Counted from the stretch's first letter, positions 1 through 11,976 are shown. The stretch: DNA of 64,000 bases from Rhodococcus sp. HNM0569 (GCF_012726205.1 NZ_JAASAE010000001.1:1-64000); one strand, 5' to 3'. Notes: generated from the letters alone by a model not told the origin. Numbers and translations: made by a program.

Positions 1-1194
<1,194 letters not shown>

Positions 1195-1375
1195 CCCGCC
1201 GTGCGCACTCTGCGAGTCCCCGTACTCCCTTTTCGCGCACAGGAGTCGGCGACGACTCCGGATCCGGACATGCCGGGCACCGATCGCGGCCACCGGAGAC
1301 CCGCCGGTAGCATGGACCGGTCACGCTCCCGCTTCTCGCACCGGTCCGGTCCGCGAGTCGAACGAAAGGAATCCG

Positions 1376-1585
1376 GTGCCCGCGGCACCCTCACTGCACA
1401 CGCACGACGTGTCCCCCTCTCCTCGTCCCGTGTCGCCGGTGCCGCCGGTCGGCGCACCCGCATCGGACACGCCGCCCGACGCGAGCCCGGAGGGTTCCTC
1501 TACCGAGCCGGGTGACAAACCCGGCGGCCTCTTCTCGCGCCCTGTCCGCGCGGTCCCCCTGTCGCACCTGCATCGGGGGCGGTGA
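1376..1585 (+). CDS. possible small Pro-rich protein upstream of the CNNM genes
   Basis: A 69-codon frame opens with GTG four bases after AAAGGAAT, a fair ribosome binding site. It ends in TGA three bases before the GTG of the next gene, so translation could be coupled. The product is rich in Pro, Ser and Ala, has no membrane segment, and ends in a basic RPVRAVPLSHLHRGR tail. Third codon positions are mostly G or C, as in neighbouring real genes. A TAGCAT -10-like box at 1308-1313 could start the transcript. I recognise no family. It may be a leader peptide, a small protein, or chance in GC-rich DNA. If it is not a gene, the 1195-1588 interval holds only this promoter-like box. Confidence 0.35.
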   Translation: MPAAPSLHTHDVSPSPRPVSPVPPVGAPASDTPPDASPEGSSTEPGDKPGGLFSRPVRAVPLSHLHRGR

Positions 1586-1588
1586 CCT

Positions 1589-2938
1589 GTGGACATCGCA
1601 CTCACCGTGTTCAGCCTCGTGCTGTTCGTCGCGCTCACCGCGGGCACCGCGCTGTTCGTCGCGGCCGAGTTCTCCCTCACCGCTCTCGAGCGCAGCACCG
1701 TCGACTCCCACGCCCGTGACGGCGACCGGCGCGCGCGACAGGTGCAGCGCGCGCATCACACGCTGTCGTTCCAACTGTCCGGGGCGCAGCTGGGCATCAC
1801 CATCACGACGCTCGTCACCGGCTATCTCGCCGAGCCGGTCCTCGCGCGCTTCCTGTCACCGATCCTGTCCGCGCTCGGTGCCAGTGACCGCGTCTCGTCG
1901 ACGACGTCCCTCGTCCTCGCGCTGATTCTCGCGACGTCGTTCTCGATGGTGTTCGGCGAACTCGTGCCGAAGAACCTCGCGATCGCACATCCCCTTGCGA
2001 CGGCCCGGGCCACGGCCGGCCCGCTCGCGGCGTTCTCGCTCGTGCTGCGCTGGGCGATCCGCGGCCTCAACGGCTCGGCCAACCGGCTCGTGCGCCGGCT
2101 CGGTATCGAGCCGACCGACGAGCTGCGATCGGCCCGGTCGTTGCAGGAGATCGGTTCGCTGGTGAGCACGTCCGCGGAGGCGGGGGCGCTCGACGCCGGC
2201 ACGGCGCTCCTGGTCAACCGGTCGCTGCGGTTCGGCGAGCGCACGGCGGAAGAGCTCATGACGCCGCGGGTCACGGTGGAGACGCTCGAGGCCACCGACA
2301 CCGTCGCCGATCTCGTCGCGTGCGCGTCGCGCACCGGGTACTCGCGTTTCCCGGTGGTCGACGGCGATCTCGACGACACCCTCGGAGTCGTCCACATCAA
2401 GCACGCGTTCGCGGTGCCGGCAGGCGAACGGACGTCGACGACGGTGCGCACGATCGCGCAGAAGGTGCCGGTCGTGCCGTCGACTCTCGACGGCGACGCG
2501 CTCATGGAGCGCATCCGCGCGGACGGCATGCAGATGGCGCTCGTGGTCGACGAGTACGGCGGCACCGCGGGCATGGTCACGATGGAGGACCTGATCGAGG
2601 AGATCCTGGGCGACGTGCGCGACGAGCACGACGAGCCGGAGGTCGACGTACAGCGCGTGGGCATCAGCTGGTCGTGCTCGGGCCTGCTCCGCATCGACGA
2701 GGTCGCGGACGCGACGGGCTACAGCGCACCCGACGGCGACTACGACACGCTCGGTGGTCTCGTGCTCGCGAGCCTCGACCGCATCCCCGCCGAGGGTGAT
2801 CAGGTCGAGTTGCCGGCGTCGGACGACTCGGGCAACTGGCGGGCGACGGTCACCCGCATGGACGGACGCCGCATCGACCGCGTGATCCTCACGCCGGTGC
2901 CTGCGGCGCCTGCGACGGACGACGGGGGCGACCGATGA
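1589..2938 (+). CDS. CNNM/CorC-type membrane protein with CBS pair (hemolysin family)
   Basis: Integral membrane protein of the HlyC/CorC (CNNM, DUF21) family. Relatives are linked to Mg2+ or Co2+ efflux, and the hemolysin name is historical. The 449 residues begin with a DUF21 domain of several hydrophobic segments (about 1-180) containing the conserved GELVPKN near residue 123. A CBS pair follows (about 200-330), with [20 protein letters not shown] as the classic second-CBS signature. A C-terminal CorC/HlyC-associated domain (about 345-430) completes it. The GTG start follows a GGGGGCGG stretch. Its stop overlaps the next gene by ATGA, so the two paralogues are translationally coupled and probably act as a pair. 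Substrate unknown. Confidence 0.9.
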   Translation: MDIALTVFSLVLFVALTAGTALFVAAEFSLTALERSTVDSHARDGDRRARQVQRAHHTLSFQLSGAQLGITITTLVTGYLAEPVLARFLSPILSALGASDRVSSTTSLVLALILATSFSMVFGELVPKNLAIAHPLATARATAGPLAAFSLVLRWAIRGLNGSANRLVRRLGIEPTDELRSARSLQEIGSLVSTSAEAGALDAGTALLVNRSLRFGERTAEELMTPRVTVETLEATDTVADLVACASRTGYSRFPVVDGDLDDTLGVVHIKHAFAVPAGERTSTTVRTIAQKVPVVPSTLDGDALMERIRADGMQMALVVDEYGGTAGMVTMEDLIEEILGDVRDEHDEPEVDVQRVGISWSCSGLLRIDEVADATGYSAPDGDYDTLGGLVLASLDRIPAEGDQVELPASDDSGNWRATVTRMDGRRIDRVILTPVPAAPATDDGGDR

Positions 2939-4026
2939 ACGACATGTACGGCGTGCTGCTCACCGTCGTCCTGCTGCTCGGCAACGCGTTCTTCGTCGGC
3001 GCCGAGTTCGCGCTCATCTCCGCCCGCCGCGACCGGCTCGAGACGCTCGTCGCGCAGGGTAAGAAGCGCGCCGCGACCGTCATCGACGCAGGCGAGCATT
3101 TGTCGCTCATGCTCGCCGGGTCGCAGCTGGGCATCACGATCTGCTCGATCCTGCTCGGCAAGGTCGCCGAGCCGGCCATCGCGCACCTGCTCGAGACGCC
3201 GCTCGACCTGGTCGGCCTGCCGCATTCGATGCTGCATCCCGTCGCATTCGTGGTCGCGATGTCGATCGTCGTGGTGCTGCACATCGTGCTCGGCGAGATG
3301 GTGCCGAAGAACATCGCCCTCGCGGGGCCCGAGCGCGCGGCGATGCTGTTGGTGCCGCCGCACCTGCTGTTCATCCGCCTCGCGCGCCCGCTCATCGCGT
3401 TCTACAACCTGTGCGCGAACTGGACGCTACGGCTGCTGCGGATCGAGCCGAAGGACGAACTCGAGGTCACCGTCTCGGCGGTCGAGTTGTCGGAGCTGAT
3501 CGGTGAGTCGCACTCCGAGGGCCTGATGGACGAGGAGGAGCATCGGCGGCTGCGGCAGGCACTCGAGACGGCCGACCGCACCGTCGCGGAGGTCCGCATC
3601 CCCCTCGAGCGGATGCGCAGTGTCGCGGCGGGGCCGCGCGGCGGAACGACCCTCGGTGCCGTCGAGGAAGCGGTGGTCGAGACGGGGTACTCGCGCTATC
3701 CGGTACGCGCGGCCGACGGCGCGCTCACGGGCTACCTGCACCTGAAGGACGTGCTGGACCTCGTGGCCGACGCCGCTGCGGGTCCGGGCACGGTGATTCC
3801 CCGCGGCGACATCCGCCGGCTGCCCGCGGTGCCCGAGGCGACTCCCCTCGCGGGGGCACTCGCGGTACTGAGGCGGGCAGGCGCGCATCTCGGCGCGACG
3901 GTCGACGCGTCGGGCACCGTCACCGGGATCGTCGCGCTCGAGGATCTCGTCGAGGAGTACGTGGGCACCGTGCGGGACGGCACCCATCGTGTCGACGACG
4001 AGCGGCCGGGCGGCGGCCCGCGGTGA
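2935..4026 (+). CDS. second CNNM-type membrane protein with CBS pair, lacking the CorC tail
   Basis: Paralogue of the preceding gene, 363 residues. The DUF21 transmembrane domain (about 1-175) carries GEMVPKN near residue 120, and a CBS pair follows (about 195-345). Unlike its neighbour it stops soon after the CBS pair, so the C-terminal CorC/HlyC-associated domain is missing. That asymmetry is typical of adjacent CNNM pairs and suggests a heterodimer in which only one subunit carries the regulatory tail (inference). The ATG overlaps the upstream stop as ATGA, and the gene's own stop overlaps the next start as GTGA, so three genes form one coupled operon. Confidence 0.88.
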   Translation: MNDMYGVLLTVVLLLGNAFFVGAEFALISARRDRLETLVAQGKKRAATVIDAGEHLSLMLAGSQLGITICSILLGKVAEPAIAHLLETPLDLVGLPHSMLHPVAFVVAMSIVVVLHIVLGEMVPKNIALAGPERAAMLLVPPHLLFIRLARPLIAFYNLCANWTLRLLRIEPKDELEVTVSAVELSELIGESHSEGLMDEEEHRRLRQALETADRTVAEVRIPLERMRSVAAGPRGGTTLGAVEEAVVETGYSRYPVRAADGALTGYLHLKDVLDLVADAAAGPGTVIPRGDIRRLPAVPEATPLAGALAVLRRAGAHLGATVDASGTVTGIVALEDLVEEYVGTVRDGTHRVDDERPGGGPR

Positions 4027-4916
4027 CGGTGCCGGCCGAACGCGTGCTACCTCGTGAGCAGTGGCATGCGGCCCGCGCACGGCACGAGGAACGGGCCGAC
4101 GAACTGACCGCCGCACACCGGGCTCGGCGGGCGGCAGGTGAGACGCACCCCGTCGAGGACTTCCTGTTCACCTACTACAGCTTCTCGCCCGGACAACTGC
4201 GCCGCTGGCACCCCGGTGTCGGGACGGCGCTCGACGACGCCGCCGAGTACCTCGAATTCTCGGGCTACGAGCGTGTGCACGACGGCGCCGACGCGGTGTC
4301 CGTCGGCGCCGCGATCCTGCGTAAGCGGCGGTCGACTGTCGCGTTCGTCGCGGACCTGCTGGCGGCGACGGCGGGGCGTCCGCCGCAGCTCGGGTGCTTC
4401 GGGTTGCACGAGTGGGCGATGGTGTACCGGGCGGGCACAGGCGTGCGGCACTCGTCCGTGCCGCTCCGCCTCGGCGACGCCGGCACCGACGCGGTCGTCG
4501 AGTCGATGCCGTTGCGGTGCACGCACTACGACGCCTTCCGCTTCTTCACTCCCGACGCCGCCCCGCGCAATCGCACCGAGCTCACCCGGGGCGCGCAGAT
4601 CGACCACGAGCAGCCGGGCTGCCTGCACGCGGGCATGGACCTGTACAAGTGGAGCCACAAGCTGGTGCCGCTGATCGACTCGACGCTCGTGCTCGACTGT
4701 TTCGTGCATGCCCGCGACGCGCGCGAGCTCGACATGCGCGCGAGCCCGTACGACCTGCGCGCGTACGGCTACTCCCCCGTCCCGGTCGAGACCCCGGGGG
4801 GCCGCGCCGACTACGCGCGGGAGCAGCTCGCGCTCGCCGAACGCGGCGCAGTGCTCCGGGGCCGCCTGTCGGCGGAATGTCAGCGTGTACTCGCGTACGC
4901 CGCCTCGTCGCACTGA
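4023..4916 (+). CDS. conserved actinobacterial protein of unknown function
   Basis: Soluble 297-residue protein without signal peptide or membrane segments. The GTG start overlaps the stop of the CNNM gene (GTGA). It is rich in His, Tyr, Trp and Asp, with blocks such as DFLFTYYSFSPGQLRRWHPG near residue 45 and GCLHAGMDLYKWSHKL near residue 205, which look like active-site or metal-site material. Relatives are often labelled 3-methyladenine DNA glycosylase, but I see no helix-hairpin-helix or other glycosylase motif and do not adopt the label. Coupling to two CNNM proteins hints at a link with metal ions (inference). Its last 37 bases overlap the 3' end of the oppositely oriented lysoplasmalogenase gene. 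Confidence 0.7.
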   Translation: MTVPAERVLPREQWHAARARHEERADELTAAHRARRAAGETHPVEDFLFTYYSFSPGQLRRWHPGVGTALDDAAEYLEFSGYERVHDGADAVSVGAAILRKRRSTVAFVADLLAATAGRPPQLGCFGLHEWAMVYRAGTGVRHSSVPLRLGDAGTDAVVESMPLRCTHYDAFRFFTPDAAPRNRTELTRGAQIDHEQPGCLHAGMDLYKWSHKLVPLIDSTLVLDCFVHARDARELDMRASPYDLRAYGYSPVPVETPGGRADYAREQLALAERGAVLRGRLSAECQRVLAYAASSH

Positions 4917-5614
4917 TCGCGACGCAACACACCGCAGGCGAGGAGCGCCTGGCCCGCAAGGTAGGTCGCCATGACCGCGAGCCCGTGGCCGGTGAAGTCG
5001 AACCAGTCGGTGAACTCGCCGAGCGCGATCATCGCGTCGGACACCAGGAACAATGCACCGCCCCAGCCCGCGACGGCGTTCACGCCCGTCGCGAGAACCG
5101 CACTCGCGCCCAACACGATTCCGTACACGAGTGCCGGTGCCAGCAGGACACCGGCGCCGGGTGCGCACGCCGCCACGAGCGCCGCGACCGCGAGGACGTA
5201 GGCCGCGAGCGCCCCGCGACTGCGGTACGCGACGCTGTCCTGCCGGTACGGCACGAAGGCGACGACATACGCGATCTGGGCGAGGAGGAAGAACCCGATC
5301 ATCACGAGGAAAGCCGCGTCCCCGCCCACGACGTCGGGTGCGCTGTCGCCGAGCCAGGACAGCGCGAGCGCCGCGAGCGTCGCCCGTACGAGCCGCGACC
5401 GGGGCGAGCCGGTGGCCGATGCCACCACCGCGGCGAGCGCGGGCATGAGCAGCCACTGCGAGCCGTCGGCGCAGCGCCGCGCGAGGGATCCGTCGTCGCT
5501 GCCGAGGGCCGCGACGTGCGCACCGAGATGCACGAGGGCCACTCCGACGAACGTGCCTGTCGCCGCGCGCGAGACACGCGTGCGGGTCACGGTCCGAACG
5601 ATCTCGCGCCACAT
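4880..5614 (-). CDS. lysoplasmalogenase, YhhN/TMEM86 family membrane protein
   Basis: A 244-residue integral membrane protein with about eight hydrophobic segments. It matches the YhhN (TMEM86) family, whose characterised members hydrolyse the vinyl-ether bond of lysoplasmalogens. Typical family blocks are visible: LSWLGDSAPDV near residue 75, FLLAQIAYVVAFVP near residue 95, and FLVSDAMIALGEF near residue 195. The Asp of the first and last blocks are conserved polar residues within membrane segments. The ATG lies 6 bases after a TACCAT -10 box, suggesting a leaderless mRNA. The gene converges on the upstream coupled operon with a 37-base 3' overlap. The enzymatic role is by family only. Confidence 0.85.
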   Translation of the reverse strand: MWREIVRTVTRTRVSRAATGTFVGVALVHLGAHVAALGSDDGSLARRCADGSQWLLMPALAAVVASATGSPRSRLVRATLAALALSWLGDSAPDVVGGDAAFLVMIGFFLLAQIAYVVAFVPYRQDSVAYRSRGALAAYVLAVAALVAACAPGAGVLLAPALVYGIVLGASAVLATGVNAVAGWGGALFLVSDAMIALGEFTDWFDFTGHGLAVMATYLAGQALLACGVLRRDQCDEAAYASTR

Positions 5615-5620
5615 GCGCTC

Positions 5621-5626
5621 ATGGTA
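5621..5626 (-). promoter_or_regulatory. -10 box of a leaderless promoter (lysoplasmalogenase gene)
   Basis: On the minus strand TACCAT is followed by six bases and then the ATG at 5614. This TANNNT-N6-ATG geometry is common for leaderless actinobacterial transcripts, and no ribosome binding site is visible. I could not assign a clear -35. Confidence 0.5.
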
Positions 5627-5714
5627 GACACACACCCGTGCCGACCCACTCGCACTCCCTGACGGTCCCGGTCCGCCACGAGCCGACGCTCTTCGTGCGC
5701 GGGGACGGCCACGC

Positions 5715-6764
5715 GTGAACAGAATCCCCGTGCTGCTCGACGTCGACACCGGGATCGACGACTCGCTCGCGCTGCTGTATCTGCTCGGCTCGCCGGAGGC
5801 GCAGCCGGTCGGAATCGTCGCGACCGCGGGCAATGTGGCTGCCGCGCAGGTCGCGCGTAACACCGCCGCATGGCTCGGGCTGCTGCCACCCGAGCATTCC
5901 GCACGGCGGATCGAGGTCGCGGTGGGCGCGCGGACGCCGCTGTCGATTCCGCTGCGCACCACCGAGGACACGCACGGCCCGCAGGGAGTCGGGTACGCGC
6001 AACTTCCTCGGGGCGACGTCGCGGTCTCGCCTCGCGACGGCGTCGACCTGTGGATCGAGTCCGTCCGCGCGCGGCCGGGCCAGGTGACCGGCCTCGTGAC
6101 GGGGCCGCTGACGAGCTTGGCCCTCGCGGTCCGCCGCGAACCCGATCTGCCGCGGCTGCTCGGCAGGCTCGTCGTGATGGGCGGCGCATTCGGCCACCCC
6201 GGCAACACGACGCCGACGACCGAGTGGAACATCGCGGTCGATCCCGAGGCGGCACGTGAAGTGCTGCACGCGTTCTCGGATCTGCCGCCCGGCCGCAGGC
6301 CGGTGTTGTGCGGCCTGAACGTCACCGAGACGATCGAGATGCGCCCCGAGCACCTGCGTGCCCTCGGCCGCCGCGCGGGTAGCACCCCCGACGAGCTGCT
6401 CTCGCCCGGCGATCTCGCAACCGCGCGCTCGCGGGCATCGAATCCGGTCGTGCGGCACCTCACCGATGCGGTGCGCTTCTACATGGAGTTCCACCACGCG
6501 CACGATCAGGGCTATCTCGCACACATGCACGACCCGTTCGCCGCGGCGGTCGCGCTCGGCCGGGTCCCGGTGACGGTGCGGCCCGCGACCGTGGACGTCG
6601 AACTCGCCGGCACCCTCACGCGCGGCATGACGGTGGCCGACTGGGTGGGCCACTGGGGCAGACCGTTCAACGTCGACGTGGTGACCGCGACCGATCCGGT
6701 CGCGGTGTTCGAGGAGCTCGTGGACCGGATCGGTGGCCTCGCCGCCGACTCCTGTCCGGTGTGA
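5715..6764 (+). CDS. inosine/uridine-preferring nucleoside hydrolase family protein
   Basis: Hydrolase of 349 residues that should split ribonucleosides into base and ribose in nucleoside salvage. The N-terminal calcium-binding signature DVDTGIDDSLAL lies at residues 9-20. A second conserved block TTPTTEWNIAVDPEAA near residue 165 supplies the usual Asn and Asp contacts to ribose. A His near HDPFAAAV (about residue 275) matches the late active-site Asp/His region. No signal peptide is present. The GTG start is the first in frame. The gene stands alone between divergent lysoplasmalogenase and convergent meaB. Substrate preference cannot be read from the sequence. Confidence 0.88.
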   Translation: MNRIPVLLDVDTGIDDSLALLYLLGSPEAQPVGIVATAGNVAAAQVARNTAAWLGLLPPEHSARRIEVAVGARTPLSIPLRTTEDTHGPQGVGYAQLPRGDVAVSPRDGVDLWIESVRARPGQVTGLVTGPLTSLALAVRREPDLPRLLGRLVVMGGAFGHPGNTTPTTEWNIAVDPEAAREVLHAFSDLPPGRRPVLCGLNVTETIEMRPEHLRALGRRAGSTPDELLSPGDLATARSRASNPVVRHLTDAVRFYMEFHHAHDQGYLAHMHDPFAAAVALGRVPVTVRPATVDVELAGTLTRGMTVADWVGHWGRPFNVDVVTATDPVAVFEELVDRIGGLAADSCPV

Positions 6765-6797
6765 CACGCGGACCCGTGCGGTGCGACCGGCCCGGCG

Positions 6798-7811
6798 TCA
6801 CTCGGGTCGGGCGCTCCCGAGGCCGAACGCACCGAGGATCCGTTCGGCGGCGAGGGCTGCGGTGAGCGAGCCGTCGCGCACCCGCTGCTCGACGTCCGCC
6901 CGGATCGCCGTGACCTCCGGGTTCTGTTCGAGCGTGCGCAACACCCCGTCGCGGACCATCGTCCACATCCAGTCGACCTGCTGACGGCGGCGGTTCTCCG
7001 CGAATGCGCCTGCCTCCGTGAGCACCTCGCGGTGCCGCTGCACGGTGTCCCAGAATGTGTCGAGGCCGCTGCCTTCGAGCCCGCTCATCGTGATGACCGG
7101 CGGCGTCCACACCGCGTCGTGCGGATAGATCATGTGCAGTGCGCCGGACAGCTCGCGGGCGGCATTCTTCGCGTCGCGCTCGTGTTTGCCGTCGGCCTTG
7201 TTGACCGCGACGAGATCCGCGAGCTCGAGCACGCCCTTCTTGATGCCCTGCAACTGGTCGCCGGTGCGCGCGAGGGTGAGGAAGGTGAAGCAGTCCACCA
7301 TGTTCGCGACCGTGACCTCGGACTGGCCGACGCCGACGGTCTCGACGAGGATCACGTCGAAGCCGGCGGCTTCGAGCAACACGATCGTCTCCCGGGTCGC
7401 CTTCGCGACGCCGCCGAGCGTGCCCGCGGTGGGCGACGGCCGGATGTACGCGTCGGGCTGCGTGGACAGCCGCGCCATGCGCGTCTTGTCGCCGAGGATC
7501 GAACCGCCCGTGCGCGTCGAGGACGGGTCGACGGCGAGCACCGCGACGCGATGTCCCCGTTCGAGCAGGTACATGCCGAGCGCGTCGATGAAGGTGGACT
7601 TGCCGACGCCCGGTACACCGGTGATCCCGACGCGATGTGCGCCCCCCGCGTCGGGAAGGACCTCGAGCAGCAGCTGCTGCGCGAGCGCACGGTGGTCGTC
7701 GCGGGTCGATTCGACGAGGGTGATCGCCCGCGCGAGGCCGGCGCGCTGGTTGGCGCGCACGGCCTTTGCGAGGGCGTCGACGTCGGGCAGAACGCGGGTC
7801 GAGGCGGCCAT
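6798..7811 (-). CDS. meaB: MeaB, G-protein chaperone of methylmalonyl-CoA mutase
   Basis: GTPase of the MeaB/ArgK (SIMIBI) family, 337 residues. It protects and reloads methylmalonyl-CoA mutase with adenosylcobalamin. The P-loop GVPGVGKST is at about residues 65-73, the switch block VETVGVGQSE near 155, and the base-specificity motif NKAD near 210. A C-terminal helical region (about 280-330) matches the family dimerisation arm. Its ATG shares one base with the stop of the mutase large subunit gene (TGATG), so it is the coupled third gene of the operon. The context settles it as MeaB rather than a lysine/arginine transport ATPase, the old name for this family. Confidence 0.95.
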   Translation of the reverse strand: MAASTRVLPDVDALAKAVRANQRAGLARAITLVESTRDDHRALAQQLLLEVLPDAGGAHRVGITGVPGVGKSTFIDALGMYLLERGHRVAVLAVDPSSTRTGGSILGDKTRMARLSTQPDAYIRPSPTAGTLGGVAKATRETIVLLEAAGFDVILVETVGVGQSEVTVANMVDCFTFLTLARTGDQLQGIKKGVLELADLVAVNKADGKHERDAKNAARELSGALHMIYPHDAVWTPPVITMSGLEGSGLDTFWDTVQRHREVLTEAGAFAENRRRQQVDWMWTMVRDGVLRTLEQNPEVTAIRADVEQRVRDGSLTAALAAERILGAFGLGSARPE

Positions 7812-10063
7812 CAGGACAGATCGTGCCCGAGCTGCTCGGCGAGATTGCGCAGCAGTCCCACGGCGGCCTCCGCGATGACGGTGCCGGGCGGGAAGATCGC
7901 GGCGGCACCCGCCTCGTAGAGCTCGTCGAAATCGCCGGGCGGGATGACACCGCCGACCACGATCATGATGTCGGGGCGGCCCACCGCGGCGAGCGCCTCC
8001 CGCAAGGCGGGCACCAGCGTCAGGTGACCCGCGGCCAACGACGACACGCCGACGACGTGCACGTCGTTGTCGGCCGCCTGCGCGGCGACCTCCTCGGGAG
8101 TCTGGAACAGCGGTCCGACGTCGACGTCGAAGCCGAGGTCGGCGAACGCGGTGGCGATCACCTTCTGCCCGCGGTCGTGCCCGTCCTGGCCCATCTTGGC
8201 GATGAGCACGCGCGGACGACGGCCTTCCGCCTCGGCGAACTTGTCGACGAGATCGCTTGCATCCGTGATGTCGTCGGACTTGCCTGCCTCGTCGCGGTAC
8301 ACGCCGCTGATCGTACGGATCTCGGCCTGGTGACGCCCGTAGACCTTCTCCAGCGCATCCGAGATCTCGCCGACGGTGGCCTTCGCGCGTGCCGCGTCCA
8401 CCGCGAGCGCGAGGAGGTTGTTCTCCATGCCGCTCTCGTTGCTCGCGGCGGCGCGGGTGAGCGCCGCGAGCGCCGACTCGACTGCCTCGGAATCGCGTTC
8501 GGCACGCAGCCTTTCGAGCTTGTCGAGCTGTTCCTTGCGGACGCGCGAGTTCTCGACCTTGAGAACCTCGATGTCGTCCTTCTCTTCGACCCGGTACTTG
8601 TTGACGCCGATGACCGGCTGACGGCCCGAGTCGATGCGCGCCTGCGTGCGGGCCGCGGCCTCCTCGATGCGCAGCTTCGGGATGCCCTCGGAGATCGCCT
8701 GCGCCATGCCGCCGGCCTCTTCGACCTCGGCGATGTGCGCGCGAGCGCGCTTGGCGAGCTCGTGGGTGAGCCACTCGACGTAGTACGAGCCGCCCCACGG
8801 GTCGATCGGCCGCGTCGTGCCCGACTCCTGCTGCAGCAGCAACTGCGTGTTGCGGGCGATGCGGGCCGAGAAGTCGGTGGGTAGCGCGAGTGCCTCGTCG
8901 AGCGCGTTGGTGTGCAGCGACTGGGTGTGTCCCTGGGTCGCGGCCATCGCTTCGATGCACGTGCGCGCGACATTGTTGAACACGTCCTGCGCCGTGAGCG
9001 ACCAGCCCGACGTCTGCGAGTGGGTGCGCAGCGACAGAGATTTCGGGTTCTTCGGCTCGAACGTGCTCACCAGCTCGTTCCACAGCAGCCGGCCCGCGCG
9101 CAGCTTCGCGACCTCCATGTAGAAGTTCATGCCGATCGCCCAGAAGAACGACAGGCGCGGCGCGAACTTGTCGACGTCCATGCCCGCGTCGAGACCGGCC
9201 CGGATGTACTCGATGCCGTCGGCGAGCGTGTACGCGAGCTCGAGGTCCGCGGTCGCCCCCGCCTCCTGGATGTGGTACCCGGAGATGGAGATCGAGTTGA
9301 ATCGCGGCATCTTCGCGCTCGTGTACGCGAAGATGTCGGAGATGATCCGCATCGACGGCTTCGGCGGATAGATGTAGGTGTTGCGGACCATGAACTCCTT
9401 CAGAATGTCGTTCTGAATCGTTCCGGCCAGCTGCTCGGGCGTGACTCCCTGCTCTTCCGCCGCGACGACGTACAGCGCGAGGATCGGCAGCACCGCGCCG
9501 TTCATCGTCATCGACACCGACACCGACGACAGGTCGATGCCGTCGAAGAGTTGCCGCATGTCGAGGATCGAGTCGATCGCGACGCCCGCCATGCCGACAT
9601 CGCCCTGCACACGGGGATGGTCCGAGTCGTAACCGCGGTGCGTCGCGAGGTCGAAGGCCACCGACAGGCCCTTCTGGCCTGCCGCGAGGTTGCGGCGGTA
9701 GAAGGCGTTGGATTCGGCCGCGGTGGAGAAGCCCGCGTACTGGCGGATGGTCCACGGCTGGTTCACGTACATCGTGGGGTACGGCCCGCGCAGGAAGGGG
9801 GCCGCGCCCGGGTAGCTGCCGAGCGGGTAGCCCTCGTCGACCGCGGCGTCGCGATCGGCCTTGGTGTACACCGGCTTGACGTCGATGCCCTCGGGCGTGG
9901 ACCAGACGACCTGATCGCGCGTGTAGTTGTTGGCTTCCGCACCGCGCTCGACGAACGCCTCCGTCTCGTCCGCGGTGGGCGCGGCGGACGTGGGGGTGTC
10001 CGGATCGGTCAACGGCACGTCGGCGAAGCTGCCGATCACGTGGTGCACGTCGTGGGTGGTCAC
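7811..10063 (-). CDS. mutB: methylmalonyl-CoA mutase large (catalytic) subunit
   Basis: Catalytic subunit, 750 residues, interconverting methylmalonyl-CoA and succinyl-CoA with adenosylcobalamin in propionate and odd-chain or cholesterol side-chain catabolism. The substrate TIM barrel fills about residues 50-560; [20 protein letters not shown] near residue 90 is a family hallmark. The C-terminal B12 domain (about 615-750) has the DGHDRG motif (DxHxxG) near 626, whose His ligates cobalt, followed by [10 protein letters not shown] and VGGVIPPGD loops. The start is the GTG that overlaps the small-subunit stop as GTGA. Works as a heterodimer with the preceding gene product and is served by MeaB. 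Confidence 0.97.
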   Translation of the reverse strand: MTTHDVHHVIGSFADVPLTDPDTPTSAAPTADETEAFVERGAEANNYTRDQVVWSTPEGIDVKPVYTKADRDAAVDEGYPLGSYPGAAPFLRGPYPTMYVNQPWTIRQYAGFSTAAESNAFYRRNLAAGQKGLSVAFDLATHRGYDSDHPRVQGDVGMAGVAIDSILDMRQLFDGIDLSSVSVSMTMNGAVLPILALYVVAAEEQGVTPEQLAGTIQNDILKEFMVRNTYIYPPKPSMRIISDIFAYTSAKMPRFNSISISGYHIQEAGATADLELAYTLADGIEYIRAGLDAGMDVDKFAPRLSFFWAIGMNFYMEVAKLRAGRLLWNELVSTFEPKNPKSLSLRTHSQTSGWSLTAQDVFNNVARTCIEAMAATQGHTQSLHTNALDEALALPTDFSARIARNTQLLLQQESGTTRPIDPWGGSYYVEWLTHELAKRARAHIAEVEEAGGMAQAISEGIPKLRIEEAAARTQARIDSGRQPVIGVNKYRVEEKDDIEVLKVENSRVRKEQLDKLERLRAERDSEAVESALAALTRAAASNESGMENNLLALAVDAARAKATVGEISDALEKVYGRHQAEIRTISGVYRDEAGKSDDITDASDLVDKFAEAEGRRPRVLIAKMGQDGHDRGQKVIATAFADLGFDVDVGPLFQTPEEVAAQAADNDVHVVGVSSLAAGHLTLVPALREALAAVGRPDIMIVVGGVIPPGDFDELYEAGAAAIFPPGTVIAEAAVGLLRNLAEQLGHDLS

Positions 10064-11976
10064 TTGCTGCTCCCGAAGTTCGTCTCGAGGCTGCCTGAGC
10101 GCTTCTCGAGGGTGTCTGGGTTCTCGAAGGTGTCGAGCAGGTCGGTCAACGCCGCGACCGCATCGATGCGGGCGGTGAGGTAGCCGTCGGGGCGCGCACC
10201 GTCGGCGTCGGCGAGGGCCTTCTCCGGGCCCGCGAGCAGCACCGTCGTGGCGCCCGCGGCGCGGGCTTCGTCGATCGCGGCGGATGCCTCCGCTGCGTAC
10301 CGCTTGTCGGTGCCGCAGACCACGGCGACCGTGGTGCCCGCCGACTCGACCGCGCGCGCGATCTCGCCGGTGCCGAGTGCGAGCGGCCCCGGATCGACGG
10401 TCTCGATGCCGCCCGAGGCGAGAAGGTTCGCCGTGAACGTGGTGCGCACGTTGTGCTCGGCGATCGGACCGAGCGGGATCATGACGGCGGCGGGCCGGGC
10501 GCCGTGCGCGGCGAGGGCCGCGTCGGACCGGTCGCGCAGCGCCTCGAAGCCCGCGGCGTACCGCGCGACCGAGTCGGTGGCCGTCTCCCCCGCAGGGATC
10601 GGGGCTTCCGCCAGGTTGGGGAATTCGTTGACGCCCGTGACCGGAGTGCGGCGGTGCGCGATGTCCGACTCGCGCTGCACGCGGGTGGCGTCGATCCGCT
10701 CGCGCACGAGACCGGAGTCCAGTGCCGCGCTGAAGCCGCCCGCACGCTCGATCTCCTGCACGAATTCCCATGCCTTCGCGGCGATCTCGTCGGTGAGCTC
10801 CTCGACGTACCACGAGCCGGCCGCCGGATCGAGGACTCGGCCGAGGTTCGACTCCTCGAGCAGCAGCAGCTGGGTGTTGCGGGCGATACGAGCCGAGAAG
10901 GTGGGCGAGGTGGTGCGCGCGTCGGCCGGCAAGGCGTAGTCGAACGGCCGTACCGTGACGGAATCGGCACCGCCGATGCCCGCACCGAACGCGGCGAGCG
11001 TGGTGCGCAGCATGTTCACCCACGGGTCGCGCTGCGCCATCATCGCGGCGGACGTGACCGCGTGCTGGTGCGCGCGGCCGGCATCGGGCGCGCCGCACAC
11101 CTGCGCGACGCGCGCCCACAGCCGACGGCCGGCGCGCAGCTTCCCGATCGACTGGAACTGGTCGTCGGTGACGGCGAAGCGGAAGGTGACCTGTCCCAGC
11201 GCCTGTTCGACGGTGAGCGAACGCGAGAGCAGCCCGCGCAGGTACTCGAGGCCCGCGGCGACCGCCGCACCGAGCTCTTCCGCGTCGGATGCTCCCGCGT
11301 CGTGGAACGCGGTGCCGTCGACGGTGAACGCGCGCACGGTCTCGGGTCGTGCCGCGGCAATCTCCGCGAGATCGAAGGCGGTGGCCGGTTCCGCGTCCGG
11401 ACGACCCGCGAACCGGCTGGTGAGTGGGGAGGTACCGAAGTGCACGTGCACGGCGCCGCGGTCGGCGGTGGAGGCGGCACGCGAATCGAGCAGCGCGAGA
11501 AGCGCATGCGCGGCGCCGTAGACCTCGTCACCCGCGTCGAGCGCGACGGGCGCGAGGTCGAGCAGGACGTCTTCGAGAGCGCGGGCGAGGCCCTGCGGCG
11601 TGATGCCGCCTTCGCGAACCCGCAGCCAGATCGCGCTCACACCGTTCTCGAGACCCGCGAGGATCTCGTCGCCGACCTTCGCGGCGTCGTCGCCGTCGAA
11701 CTGTGCCGCGACCTGCCACCCCGTGTTGACGTCACGGAGGGCGTCGCCGCCGCGCGTGTAGGGGTAGGTGCCGGGCAGCGGCAGTTCGGGGCGTTCGTCG
11801 CGCGTCGAGTACAACGGCCGCACGACGACGCCGTCGTAGGTCGTCGTGTCGAGCAGCGACTGCGGCTGCGGGCCCAGTTCGTCCGCGTCGACCCGACGCG
11901 CCTTCGCGAGTACGCCGGCGACAGATCTCTGCCACGCCTCGTAGGCGGTGTCCCCGGCGGCGGGAGCTTGTGACAC
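10060..11976 (-). CDS. mutA: methylmalonyl-CoA mutase small (structural) subunit
   Basis: Non-catalytic partner of the large subunit, 638 residues. It keeps the barrel architecture ([20 protein letters not shown] near residue 370) and a C-terminal flavodoxin-like B12 domain remnant. That remnant lacks the DxHxxG cobalt-ligating motif, as expected for the alpha-type small subunit. The GTG start is preceded by GAGAGGAAG at a suitable distance. First gene of mutA-mutB-meaB; the next two genes overlap head-to-tail, so equal production of subunits is likely. A perfect 7-bp inverted repeat lies 56 bases upstream of the start. Confidence 0.95.
   Translation of the reverse strand: MSQAPAAGDTAYEAWQRSVAGVLAKARRVDADELGPQPQSLLDTTTYDGVVVRPLYSTRDERPELPLPGTYPYTRGGDALRDVNTGWQVAAQFDGDDAAKVGDEILAGLENGVSAIWLRVREGGITPQGLARALEDVLLDLAPVALDAGDEVYGAAHALLALLDSRAASTADRGAVHVHFGTSPLTSRFAGRPDAEPATAFDLAEIAAARPETVRAFTVDGTAFHDAGASDAEELGAAVAAGLEYLRGLLSRSLTVEQALGQVTFRFAVTDDQFQSIGKLRAGRRLWARVAQVCGAPDAGRAHQHAVTSAAMMAQRDPWVNMLRTTLAAFGAGIGGADSVTVRPFDYALPADARTTSPTFSARIARNTQLLLLEESNLGRVLDPAAGSWYVEELTDEIAAKAWEFVQEIERAGGFSAALDSGLVRERIDATRVQRESDIAHRRTPVTGVNEFPNLAEAPIPAGETATDSVARYAAGFEALRDRSDAALAAHGARPAAVMIPLGPIAEHNVRTTFTANLLASGGIETVDPGPLALGTGEIARAVESAGTTVAVVCGTDKRYAAEASAAIDEARAAGATTVLLAGPEKALADADGARPDGYLTARIDAVAALTDLLDTFENPDTLEKRSGSLETNFGSSK

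Noticed and set aside
4023-4916. 3-methyladenine DNA glycosylase label for the coupled hypothetical
   Set aside because: No glycosylase motif seen; the label seems to be inherited annotation.
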